A stretch of DNA of 64,000 nt, from contig PKTN01000003.1 in assembly GCA_002869185.1 (NCBI GenBank), forward strand, positions 1-64,000, read 5' to 3'. The position numbers and the translations under genes were made by a program. Position 1 is the first letter of the stretch, and each line of letters begins with the position of its first letter. Positions 56,146 to 64,000 of the stretch are shown here, in pieces. Source of the DNA: Denitrovibrio sp. (lineage in GTDB: Bacteria > Chrysiogenota > Deferribacteres > Deferribacterales > Geovibrionaceae). The notes beneath the pieces were generated by a model. It was not told where the DNA came from, searched no databases, and saw only the letters and a list, made by a program, of their open reading frames with translations.

Positions 56146-58415
56146 GATATATAGGAAAAAAGATTCCAAAGGTTGATGGTATAGAGCTTGTTAAAGGGAC
56201 ACCAGCATATACTAGCGATTTTGATACAAACAATAACTCTCTTATTATAAAGATACTTAGAAGCCCACATCCGTCGGCAAAAATCATAGATATCGACACG
56301 ACTGAGGCTGAGGCGATGGGTGGCGTTGAGTGTGTTCTTACCCATAAGAATGTCACAGATATTAAATTTACGCTCGCTGGGCAATCATACCCTGAGCCGT
56401 CTCCGTATGACAGGAGCCTGCTTAGTGATACTATGCGCTATGTTGGTGATGAAGTAGCAGTTGTTGCCGCAGTGGACGAGCAAACAGCTCTGAAAGCTAT
56501 TAAGACTATCAATGTTAAATATGAAATACTAGAACCAGTACTTGACCTAGAGACTGCTGTTGATAATTCGAATTTAGTTCATACGCAGGAGCCTCATGTT
56601 AATTTTGATATAGGTTGTGACCATAAGAGAAATATTGCTTCGACTTTTTATAAGGAGAATGGCGATGTAGAGGCTGAGCTGAAAAAATGTGATCTAATTA
56701 TCGAACGCTCATATAAGACTCAGGCTCAGGCTCACGCAATGATGGAGACGTACAGAGCTACAGCATCAATAGATGTGAATGGCAGACTGAATATTATGAG
56801 CTCCACCCAGATACCTTTCCATGTGCGTAGGCATCTTTCTAGGATTCTTGGCATACCTAAGAGCAAAATTAAAATAATAAAACCGAGACTCGGTGGTGGA
56901 TTTGGTGGGAAACAGACTGCAAGTGTGGAGATGTTCCCTGCTATGGTCACTTGGCTGACAAAGAAACCATCGAAGATTGTATATACCAGACAAGAAACAT
57001 TTAGCTGTACCACAAGCAGACACGCAATGAAATTCACCGTTAGACTTGGCTCTGATAAGCAAGGGAATATCAAAGTAGTAGATATCAGTGCATTATCAGA
57101 TACTGGTGCTTACGGTGAGCATGCAGCGACAGTCTTTTTTGTTACTGGGCATAAAACTCTTCCTCTATACGGGCGGGCTAACGCATCCAGATATCATGGA
57201 TACGCTGTTTATACTAACAAGATGCCTGCTGGAGCACTTCGTGGTTATGGAGCTACTCAGGGTACGTTCGCACTAGAATCCGCAATGAACGAGCTCGCTA
57301 GTGAGATAGGCATGGATCCTGCTGAGCTTAGACTTAAAAATATCATCAGGGTTGGTGATTCGCATCCTGATCTTGACGGTAATATTTTACAGAGTTCTGC
57401 TCTGGATAGATGCATCGAAACAGGGAAGGAAATGATCGGCTGGGATGAGAAATATCCAGCAGTATTCCTATCTGACAGCAAGGTGCGTGGTTACGGTATG
57501 GCTGTGACGATGCAGGGATCAGGTATAGCAGGTATAGACACTGCAACAGCCGTTTTAAAGATGAATGATGACGGTTTCTTTACGCTAATTCACTCAGCCT
57601 CAGATATGGGGCAGGGGTCTGACACAGCACTTGTGCAGATAGCTGCAGAGATTTTAGATGTTGATATGGATAGGGTTATAGTCGTCTCTAACGATCTTGA
57701 TACCGTTCCATACGATCCGGGTGCGTATGCATCTAGTGGTGTGTATGTTACGGGTAATGCTGTTATCGAAGCAGCTAAAGAGATGAAGAAGCAAATCCTT
57801 GAGACAGCTTCAAGGCTATTAAATGTTGAAGAGAAAGAACTTGAGTATGATGGCGGAAATGTTTCAGGAGCTGATAAATCTATATCACTCGATGAGCTTG
57901 CTCAAAAGCTCTGCTCATTCGAAGGTAAAGATCAGCTTATCGCTAAAGGAACGTTTGGTGGTGATACTTCACCTCCACCTTTTATCGCAGGTTTTGCAGA
58001 GGTTGAGGTTGATATAGGGACTGGTAAATGTGAAGTCACGGACTTTGTTGCTGTTGCCGACTGTGGAACAGTTATTAACGAGAACCTCGCTAGGATTCAG
58101 CTTGAGGGTGGTATCGCAATGGGTATCGGGCTTGGGCTGTATGAAGATGTAGTATACTCGAAGACCGGTCGCATGGTGACCGATAGTTTTATGACTTATA
58201 AAATTCCATCGAGAATGGATATAGCAAATATACGAACTGCTTTTGAAAGTAGTGACGAACCGACGGGACCTTTTGGGGCTAAGTCGATAGGAGAAGTAGT
58301 TAATAATACACCTCCGCCTGCAATCGCTCATGCAGTTTATAATGCTACGGGGCTATGGATTACAGACCTGCCTATAACACCAGAAAAAGTGTTGATGGGG
58401 TTAATAAGTAAATGA
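56142..58415 (+). CDS. Molybdenum hydroxylase large subunit (xanthine dehydrogenase/aldehyde oxidase family)
   Basis: 757 residues from ATG 56142, overlapping the 2Fe-2S gene by four bases; the upstream in-frame ATG lies inside that gene. Family motifs are GGGFGGKQ, AGALRGYGATQG, SDMGQGSDTALVQIAAE and GPFGAKSIGEVV, where the Glu is the expected catalytic base. The neighbours yqeC and mocA-like suggest a selenium-dependent enzyme of the xanthine or purine hydroxylase type. The actual substrate cannot be determined from sequence. Confidence 0.9.
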   Translation: MRYIGKKIPKVDGIELVKGTPAYTSDFDTNNNSLIIKILRSPHPSAKIIDIDTTEAEAMGGVECVLTHKNVTDIKFTLAGQSYPEPSPYDRSLLSDTMRYVGDEVAVVAAVDEQTALKAIKTINVKYEILEPVLDLETAVDNSNLVHTQEPHVNFDIGCDHKRNIASTFYKENGDVEAELKKCDLIIERSYKTQAQAHAMMETYRATASIDVNGRLNIMSSTQIPFHVRRHLSRILGIPKSKIKIIKPRLGGGFGGKQTASVEMFPAMVTWLTKKPSKIVYTRQETFSCTTSRHAMKFTVRLGSDKQGNIKVVDISALSDTGAYGEHAATVFFVTGHKTLPLYGRANASRYHGYAVYTNKMPAGALRGYGATQGTFALESAMNELASEIGMDPAELRLKNIIRVGDSHPDLDGNILQSSALDRCIETGKEMIGWDEKYPAVFLSDSKVRGYGMAVTMQGSGIAGIDTATAVLKMNDDGFFTLIHSASDMGQGSDTALVQIAAEILDVDMDRVIVVSNDLDTVPYDPGAYASSGVYVTGNAVIEAAKEMKKQILETASRLLNVEEKELEYDGGNVSGADKSISLDELAQKLCSFEGKDQLIAKGTFGGDTSPPPFIAGFAEVEVDIGTGKCEVTDFVAVADCGTVINENLARIQLEGGIAMGIGLGLYEDVVYSKTGRMVTDSFMTYKIPSRMDIANIRTAFESSDEPTGPFGAKSIGEVVNNTPPPAIAHAVYNATGLWITDLPITPEKVLMGLISK

Positions 58416-59125
58416 TATTTGCTCAATCACTAGACATAACCAAAAATGATATTGTATGCATTGTTGGAGCTGGGGGTAAATCTTCCCTTATGTCTTGTGT
58501 GGCGAGCGAATTGGCTGATAGTGGTCTGAGTGTTTTGGTGACTACAACCACCAAAATGGGTAAAAGGCAGATCAATAGCTATTTAAATGTAGATACTGAA
58601 GGTCAGTTTTTTAAAAATATAGATATTAAGTCGGGTGTTTATGCTTGTGCGACATTTAGCGATGAGAAAGCATTAGCTCCTGATATAAAAGATTTAAAAT
58701 CAAATATGGGTAGATTTGATGTTGTCCTAATCGAGGCGGACGGCTCAGCTTGCAAACCTCTCAAAGGGTGGCGTGCAGACGAGCCTGTTATTCCTGATTT
58801 TACTACAAAGACTGTTGGTGTAGTAGATATCAGTGTGGTTGGTAAGACTATAACTGGTGGGATTGTACATAGACCTGAACTTTTTACGGAGATCACAGGT
58901 AAGAAGTTTGGCGATATATTTCAGATTGAAGACTGTGTCTCTTTGATAGAGAGTGAAAATGGTATTTTTCAAAACTCTAATGACCAACAAAAATATATAT
59001 ATTGCTCAAAAGCTGAGACAGAAGAGACTCTTTCGAATGTAACTTCTCTGAATCAACTATTAGATTCGAGCATAAAACTTACCGCTGGAAGTGTCTTTAA
59101 CAAAACAATTGTTGAGTACTACTAA
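58412..59125 (+). CDS. yqeC: Selenium-dependent hydroxylase accessory protein YqeC
   Basis: 237 residues. A P-loop-like start (IVCIVGAGGKSSLM), VTTTTKMG, VLIEADGSACKPLKGW and HRPELFTEITG are characteristic of YqeC. Genes of this family mark genomes with labile-selenium molybdenum hydroxylases, where YqeC is thought to help build or insert the selenium-containing cofactor. It overlaps the large subunit gene by four bases and adjoins the mocA-like gene. YqeB and SelD, its usual companions, are not in the window. Confidence 0.87.
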   Translation: MIFAQSLDITKNDIVCIVGAGGKSSLMSCVASELADSGLSVLVTTTTKMGKRQINSYLNVDTEGQFFKNIDIKSGVYACATFSDEKALAPDIKDLKSNMGRFDVVLIEADGSACKPLKGWRADEPVIPDFTTKTVGVVDISVVGKTITGGIVHRPELFTEITGKKFGDIFQIEDCVSLIESENGIFQNSNDQQKYIYCSKAETEETLSNVTSLNQLLDSSIKLTAGSVFNKTIVEYY

Positions 59126-59715
59126 TGGTCAGGGTTTCTGCGGTTGTTATGGCGGCTGGTTTCTCGCGCCGTATGGGCGTGAATAAACTCCTTATCAAAT
59201 TGAATGATCAATACATAGTCGACCATCTTATAGCTAAATATCCAGGCTCTCTTTTTTATCAAAGTATTGCTGTCTACTCTGACCAGATGGTTGGAGACAT
59301 CTTTAAGAAGGGTGGTTTTAAAACTCTGTTAAACAGCTATGCTGATGAAAAATGCGTAACAATAAAGATAGGAACGGAAGCTTGTTTTGATGCGGATGGT
59401 ATAATATTTTTTGTTGCTGACCAACCGTTTCTTAAGGTGGATACAATCAAGAAGCTTATCTTTGAATTTAATAACGAACCAGATAAAATTATTATTCCGA
59501 TGTGTGATGGCAAGAACAGGAATCCAGTCATATTTCCTAAGTCTGTTTTTAGAGACTTGCTGAACTTGAAGGGTGATCTTGGTGGTAGGGATGTAATTAA
59601 AGCTCATCCTGAACTTGTTAAATTTATAAGAGTTGATGATGTTGCACAGTTCTTAGATATAGATACTCCAGAGGATTTGGAAAAGGCTAAAGAGCTAGCT
59701 GAGCTTAGAAAATGA
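59125..59715 (+). CDS. Molybdenum cofactor nucleotidyltransferase, MocA-like
   Basis: 196 residues. The nucleotidyltransferase signature AVVMAAGFSRRMGVNKLL, FFVADQPFL and the GRDVIKAHP region match the MobA-like NTP transferase family. MocA-type enzymes attach CMP to molybdopterin to give the cytosine dinucleotide cofactor used by xanthine dehydrogenase-type enzymes. It begins within the yqeC stop (TAATG) and closes the operon. Its last 11 bases overlap the convergent histidine kinase gene. Confidence 0.85.
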   Translation: MVRVSAVVMAAGFSRRMGVNKLLIKLNDQYIVDHLIAKYPGSLFYQSIAVYSDQMVGDIFKKGGFKTLLNSYADEKCVTIKIGTEACFDADGIIFFVADQPFLKVDTIKKLIFEFNNEPDKIIIPMCDGKNRNPVIFPKSVFRDLLNLKGDLGGRDVIKAHPELVKFIRVDDVAQFLDIDTPEDLEKAKELAELRK

Positions 59716-62065
59716 TAGTTATTGAAAGTCCGTTTTCACTTTCGTAGGTGACTTCTCCGCCTATTTGCTTGATCAAAGAGTTTACGATAGTCATCCCAAG
59801 AGATTGAGATTCTAAAACACTTTCTATCGAGTCAACTCCACGTCCGTTATCCCTAACAATCAATTTCTTCTCATCATTTATCTGATTAAAAATAATCGAA
59901 ATTATTTTATCACCATCAATTCCAGTAAATGCGTGTTTAATAGCATTAGTTATTAACTCGGTTATGATAAGACCACAAGGGACTGCTATGTCGAGGTTTA
60001 TATTAATATCTTCCAAGTCAGTTTCTATTTTAATATCATCTGTTTTGACAAACATTGAATGAATATCAAGTACAAGTCGGTCGATGTATTGACTGATGCT
60101 GAGTGTGCTGAGACCTTTTGTTTGGTATAGAAGCTCGTGTAGTAGAGCCATAGATCTTATCCGAGCTATACTGTCGTTGAGCCTGTTCGTACTCGCTTCA
60201 TCATCTATTGTGTCTGTTTGTAAAGATAGAAGAGAGCATATTATCTGAAGATTATTTTTTACACGGTGGTGGACTTCGCGCAGTAGGACTTTGTTTTCAT
60301 CTATCTGAGCCAGCATCTTGCGTTCACTATCAAGTTCTTCTGTAATATCTCTAAATACAATAATATTTTTTACCTCTTCGTTGAAGTACTTGAATTGTCC
60401 TGTGGTTGTTTCGACAGGGACTAAAGTCCCATCTTTTCTAACTAGTTGATCTCTGAAACTACCAAATTCTTCTGCATTATTTATTGATTTCATAATAGGG
60501 CAATCTGCTATATCCAAAACGCCCTTGTCAGATTTATAGTGTATTGTGGTGTGATGATCTTTACCTACCAGTTCCTCGTAATTGTAGCCTAGCAGTTCAC
60601 AGGCAAATCTATTAGCGAAGAAAATTTCTCCTACTTTATTAACACCTACGACACCTTCATCTACTGCTTCTAAGATAGCACTGTGTAGAGTTTTAATATT
60701 TTTCAGTTCCGTTTCAAAAAATATTTCACTAGAAATATCTGTAATATTTATATAAAGGTAGTTTGTATCATCAAATTTAATAGGTGCTGAGTTTATGATT
60801 ACGTCCTTGTATGTCCCATTGGCAATACGTTGTTGGTATCTATCAACGACTGAACTTTTTCCTGAATTTTGCCAAAATCTGTTGGCTTCTTCAAGATTTA
60901 TAAAAAGTGAGCTGAATATCATATTTCTTAATTGGAGAGTAGTATATTTAGAGAATTTGGCCATGGCGGTATTTGCGTCTGCTATGTAGCCAGTCTCAGA
61001 ATTGATGAGCATTTGTATAGTGTTAGATTTTTGAAACAGTGCTTCGTACCAGTCTTGTCTTTCAATTAGGTTATCAAATGATAGCATCCTGTCTGTGATA
61101 TCTCTTGCTATACCTACTATCTTGTCAACTGATCCATCTATCCCGTAATAATCCGTACAGGTAAATTCCAAAACCACAGGTTTTCCCGTTTTTGTTAGAA
61201 TTTCATGTCTGTTAAAAACAGAATTTTCTGGTTTCATAACATTTAAAAGACCAATATGCCTAATTATATAGTCGATGATAACCTGATTTGCTAAATTATT
61301 ATTGCTCAATATCTCTTCATTTGTATAGCCAGTGATGTTTACAATAGATGTGCTAACATATTCGAGTTTGATATTCGGTTTGCAAGAGACAGTTAAAACA
61401 ATATCTTTTGATATATCCGCAAGACTTTTAAAGAATATCTCTCTTCCTGCGATATCTTTTTTAGTCTTCTCAAAGTGCATAAGTAGGATACCAGTCGCTG
61501 TGACCAATGTGAGTATGACAGCTATCTGGTAACCAATAGGCAGGAACCATTCTGAATTTGCAAATATAGGATAATCAGCTTTATGTATCCCCCATACTAT
61601 TAGTGTAATACCAGTAATCTTGCCACCAATGCCTAGGTGCTTTGTGTTTCTATAGAGCATTAGCCCTGTGTATATAAAGATCGATGAACTTATGAGAAAA
61701 ACAGAGTATACTAAAGCTTCTTTGTTTATAATTAAGTTGAAAAGCATAGACACAATAAGCCATAAGGCAGTTAAAGCAATAAAGAACTCTTTTATCTTTT
61801 TATTATATATAAACTTTAGGGCACCCAAAAGAAGAAAAGAGCTACTGAAATAATGTAAAGTAAGGCTCAGGTATGTGAAGAATTGGGGGGCTACACTTTG
61901 CTCACCTAAATATCTAGTGATTAACCCAGCGCAAAAAAGTCCCCAGCTCATAGACCAATATAGAAGATATTTTCGTTTTTCCATTGCATACAAAACGATA
62001 AATGATATGGAGAAGATTAAGGAAGAAGTTATTACTGAGACAAGGTCATGTAATAGTGTATGCAT
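59705..62065 (-). CDS. Membrane-bound multi-PAS histidine kinase (HisKA_2 type)
   Basis: 786 residues. About six or seven membrane helices fill the first ~200 residues. Three PAS domains follow (about 208-330, 335-450, 455-575; the third contains GVVGVNKVGEIFFANRFACELLGY). The kinase core is HisKA_2 type (EVHHRVKNNLQIICSLLSLQ), with an ATPase domain (GLIITELITNAIKHAF, DNGRGVD, LGMTIVNSLI). Such kinases often phosphorylate stand-alone or general-stress-type regulators. AGGA precedes the ATG. It lies eight bases after cheB and is probably the fourth gene of that transcript. Confidence 0.88.
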   Translation of the reverse strand: MHTLLHDLVSVITSSLIFSISFIVLYAMEKRKYLLYWSMSWGLFCAGLITRYLGEQSVAPQFFTYLSLTLHYFSSSFLLLGALKFIYNKKIKEFFIALTALWLIVSMLFNLIINKEALVYSVFLISSSIFIYTGLMLYRNTKHLGIGGKITGITLIVWGIHKADYPIFANSEWFLPIGYQIAVILTLVTATGILLMHFEKTKKDIAGREIFFKSLADISKDIVLTVSCKPNIKLEYVSTSIVNITGYTNEEILSNNNLANQVIIDYIIRHIGLLNVMKPENSVFNRHEILTKTGKPVVLEFTCTDYYGIDGSVDKIVGIARDITDRMLSFDNLIERQDWYEALFQKSNTIQMLINSETGYIADANTAMAKFSKYTTLQLRNMIFSSLFINLEEANRFWQNSGKSSVVDRYQQRIANGTYKDVIINSAPIKFDDTNYLYINITDISSEIFFETELKNIKTLHSAILEAVDEGVVGVNKVGEIFFANRFACELLGYNYEELVGKDHHTTIHYKSDKGVLDIADCPIMKSINNAEEFGSFRDQLVRKDGTLVPVETTTGQFKYFNEEVKNIIVFRDITEELDSERKMLAQIDENKVLLREVHHRVKNNLQIICSLLSLQTDTIDDEASTNRLNDSIARIRSMALLHELLYQTKGLSTLSISQYIDRLVLDIHSMFVKTDDIKIETDLEDININLDIAVPCGLIITELITNAIKHAFTGIDGDKIISIIFNQINDEKKLIVRDNGRGVDSIESVLESQSLGMTIVNSLIKQIGGEVTYESENGLSITIIF

Positions 62066-62073
62066 ATGAAATC

Positions 62074-63153
62074 CTAGTTATGTCTTTTGCTGAAGCTGAG
62101 TACTGCGCCTGCGATGTCTTGTAGTGGGAGTATTGAATCTACTCCACCGTGTTCTATAGCCATCTTTGGCATGCCAAATACTACACTAGTCTTTTCATCT
62201 TGAGCAAAATTGTGTGCACCAGCATCCTTCATCTCTTTCATGCCTCTAGCACCGTCGTCACCCATGCCTGTTAGCATAACACCTATTGCATTCTTTCCAA
62301 CATATCTGGCACCAGATCGAAATAGCACATCAACAGAAGGTCTATGCCTGCTTACTAGTGGTCCATCTTTAGTCTCAACATAGTATCTAGCACCGCTACG
62401 CTTAATAAGTAGGTGCTTGTTGCCAGGAGCGAGCAGAACCCTTCCTGGTAGCACAGTGTCACCAAAATCTGCTTGCTTTACAGACATGCTACACAGGGTG
62501 TCGAGCCTATTAGCGAATGAAAGGGTAAAGTTCTCTGGCATATGCTGAACTATAACTACACCTGGGCTGTCAGGTGGCAAACCTTGTAGAAAAACAGATA
62601 ACGCCTCTGTTCCACCTGTTGAAGCACCGACGAGAATAACTTTTTCGGTTGTCTTTATCATAGAGTGGTCTTTGGAAGCTGACAGAACAACATCAGCTGT
62701 TAGTTTGGGTTGTATCTCTTTGAGAGTACCACTCACTTTTTTAACCTTTACCTCAGCCGCTGCTTTTACAGAATCACATATCAAAACTCTGGATTCTTCT
62801 ATGAAGGCTTTTGTGCCCATTTTTGGTTTTTGTATAATATCAACTGCACCATAATCGAGTGCTTTTATGGCGGTTTCAGAGTTTTTTTCTGTTAAAGTAG
62901 AACACATTACAATAGGGATAGGGTGTTGTGACATGATTTTTTTGAGAAAGGTTATACCATCCATTTTAGGCATTTCAACATCCAGTGTCATAACATCTGG
63001 TGTGAATGTTTTCATCCTTTCCGCTGCTACGAATGGGTCTCCGCAACAAACAACTTCTCCAATATTTGGATCGCTTGCTAGAATGCTTTGCAGTGTTTGG
63101 CGAACGACAGCTGAGTCATCGACAACCATAACGTTTATTTTCTTATTATTCAT
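62074..63153 (-). CDS. cheB: Chemotaxis response regulator protein-glutamate methylesterase
   Basis: 359 residues. The receiver domain (about 5-120) has [13 protein letters not shown], phosphoacceptor [14 protein letters not shown] and CSTLTEKNS. The C-terminal methylesterase domain has the catalytic Ser in [12 protein letters not shown], His in [12 protein letters not shown] and Asp in [12 protein letters not shown]. CheB removes methyl groups from chemoreceptors for adaptation. It overlaps the end of cheD by one base. Confidence 0.96.
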   Translation of the reverse strand: MNNKKINVMVVDDSAVVRQTLQSILASDPNIGEVVCCGDPFVAAERMKTFTPDVMTLDVEMPKMDGITFLKKIMSQHPIPIVMCSTLTEKNSETAIKALDYGAVDIIQKPKMGTKAFIEESRVLICDSVKAAAEVKVKKVSGTLKEIQPKLTADVVLSASKDHSMIKTTEKVILVGASTGGTEALSVFLQGLPPDSPGVVIVQHMPENFTLSFANRLDTLCSMSVKQADFGDTVLPGRVLLAPGNKHLLIKRSGARYYVETKDGPLVSRHRPSVDVLFRSGARYVGKNAIGVMLTGMGDDGARGMKEMKDAGAHNFAQDEKTSVVFGMPKMAIEHGGVDSILPLQDIAGAVLSFSKRHN

Positions 63154-63638
63154 TATATACCCTGTAGTCTGGATATTTTTCGAACATAGACAATACCTGT
63201 CTCTGTTGAGAAGTATAGCTTTCTTGTGAACTGTCCGCCAATGTCTTTTGCAATTATTTCATAATTAAAATTAGCGAGATTATAAATAGCAGATGAGATA
63301 TTCTTTTGACCTATTGTGTCACCAGTCCCATTATAGGCAAACATATCTGAGCCTCCAAAAATCTTAACTTCTACGTCGTTTGGTTTTATATTATATGAAG
63401 AGAATTTTTCATGCATGTTTAATATGCAACAATCTAAGTATTTCATACAGTTTTCGTCTTTCTTGAAAGTTTCTTTGGAGCTTGGCATCATGCAGTGGCA
63501 GATCATGCCAATGCGTTTTTCTTTGTTGAACATGGTTACAGATATGCATGAACCCAATACGGTATTGACCATAATAGGCTGATCGTCAAAATGAATCTCT
63601 CCAGGTAAAAGGTATCTAGAAGACACATCATTAAACAT
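63153..63638 (-). CDS. cheD: Chemoreceptor glutamine deamidase CheD
   Basis: 161 residues. The catalytic Cys in [12 protein letters not shown] and the His in ICHCMMPS fit the CheD active site, and KIFGGSDMF is a family motif. CheD deamidates chemoreceptors and can interact with CheC where present. It lies between cheR and cheB in a leftward chemotaxis operon. Confidence 0.95.
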   Translation of the reverse strand: MFNDVSSRYLLPGEIHFDDQPIMVNTVLGSCISVTMFNKEKRIGMICHCMMPSSKETFKKDENCMKYLDCCILNMHEKFSSYNIKPNDVEVKIFGGSDMFAYNGTGDTIGQKNISSAIYNLANFNYEIIAKDIGGQFTRKLYFSTETGIVYVRKISRLQGI

Positions 63639-63639
63639 A

Positions 63640-64000
63640 TTATTCCTTGATATAAACTGTAGGAGCGTAGTTTCTTATTGGGAGTTTCATGCCATGGACA
63701 GATTCTGAATGTCCCATAAATAAGAATCCCCCAGGTTTAATATATGAACAGATTTTTTGTATTATCTCTTCCTGAGTTTTAGCATCAAAATATATTATAA
63801 CATTTCTACAAAAAGCGATATCTACTTGTGTAGGGAGGATGTATTTTGCGTCTTTGAGATTATTGCGTCCAAATCTTGTTTTACTTCTTATCTCAGGTAT
63901 AAACCTGACCAATTTGTCCGCTCTGTTTTTTGAGCGAAGCATATACTTCTTTTTGTATTCATAAGGGATATCGATAGACTTTTCTTCTGTATAGACAGCT
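63640..64000 (-). CDS. cheR: Chemotaxis methyltransferase CheR, C-terminal part (5' end outside window)
   Basis: 120 residues are visible and the frame is open to the window edge. DIAFCRNVIIYFDAKTQEEI and KPGGFLFMGHSESVHG are the C-terminal motifs of CheR, the S-adenosylmethionine-dependent chemoreceptor methyltransferase. The N-terminal domain and AdoMet GxG motif lie beyond the edge. It precedes cheD by one base. Confidence 0.93.
   Translation of the reverse strand, partial: AVYTEEKSIDIPYEYKKKYMLRSKNRADKLVRFIPEIRSKTRFGRNNLKDAKYILPTQVDIAFCRNVIIYFDAKTQEEIIQKICSYIKPGGFLFMGHSESVHGMKLPIRNYAPTVYIKE

Noticed and set aside
1..64000. Mobile elements, CRISPR arrays, tRNA or rRNA genes
   Set aside because: No transposase, integrase, regularly spaced repeats or RNA gene was recognised by reading; a tRNAscan or CRISPR search could not be run.

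Overview
The window reads as a Gram-negative, motile, respiratory bacterium with low-to-moderate GC DNA. It carries an outer-membrane TolC protein, lipoproteins, chemotaxis enzymes, a sigma-54 promoter and many Fe-S oxidoreductases. The lactate oxidation genes, the ferredoxin-fused Etf with a membrane Etf:quinone oxidoreductase, and the selenium-dependent molybdenum hydroxylase accessory genes recall Deferribacterota or Desulfovibrio-like anaerobes. A Deferribacterota relative is my best guess, held with low confidence because no rRNA or other phylogenetic marker is present. No tRNA, rRNA, CRISPR array, transposase or phage gene was seen.

Layout. 1-4414: 3' end of a giant type I secreted adhesin. 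4472-10548: lactate utilisation locus. A glcD/glcF-like dehydrogenase and a GntR/FCD regulator run leftward, and lutC plus a LutB-LutA fusion run rightward. They are separated by an intergenic region with two matching operators and two facing promoters. 10545-15332: leftward pair made of a soluble CheW-tailed sensor and a lipoprotein fusing a TRAP DctP domain to a LivK-type domain. 15619-24193: glycine cleavage operon (gcvT, gcvH, gcvPA, gcvPB) with its own lipoylation genes (lipM-like, lipA) and two dihydrolipoyl dehydrogenases. 24465-33231: LapD/LapG-type c-di-GMP-controlled secretion operon (TolC-OmpA fusion, lapG, lapD, ABC transporter, HlyD protein, LuxR regulator), the likely exporter of the adhesin. 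33323-35410: YitT protein and an interrupted histidine kinase. 36074-40160: etfB, ferredoxin-etfA and a membrane FeS Etf:quinone oxidoreductase. 40252-41565: interrupted amtB behind a near-perfect sigma-54 promoter. 41786-44557: PAS/GAF histidine kinase. 44623-48479: osmF-yehYXW-type osmoprotectant importer. 48550-49734: interrupted Bcr/CflA-type MFS transporter. 49907-54760: large lipoprotein with 14 RCC1 blades. 54905-59715: molybdenum hydroxylase operon with yqeC and mocA-like genes. 59705-64000: leftward cheR-cheD-cheB and a histidine kinase.

How the genes fit together. Lactate enters respiration through two dehydrogenase systems that one GntR/FCD repressor probably controls. The Etf module can pass low-potential electrons to the quinone pool. 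The Lap operon and adhesin form a c-di-GMP-gated attachment and release system. The glycine cleavage operon encodes everything it needs to lipoylate GcvH.

The most unusual features are three otherwise intact genes (histidine kinase, amtB, MFS transporter), each broken by a single in-frame stop within about 13.6 kb; the DctP-LivK fusion lipoprotein; the TolC-OmpA fusion; and the exact double-operator and double-promoter arrangement of the lactate locus.
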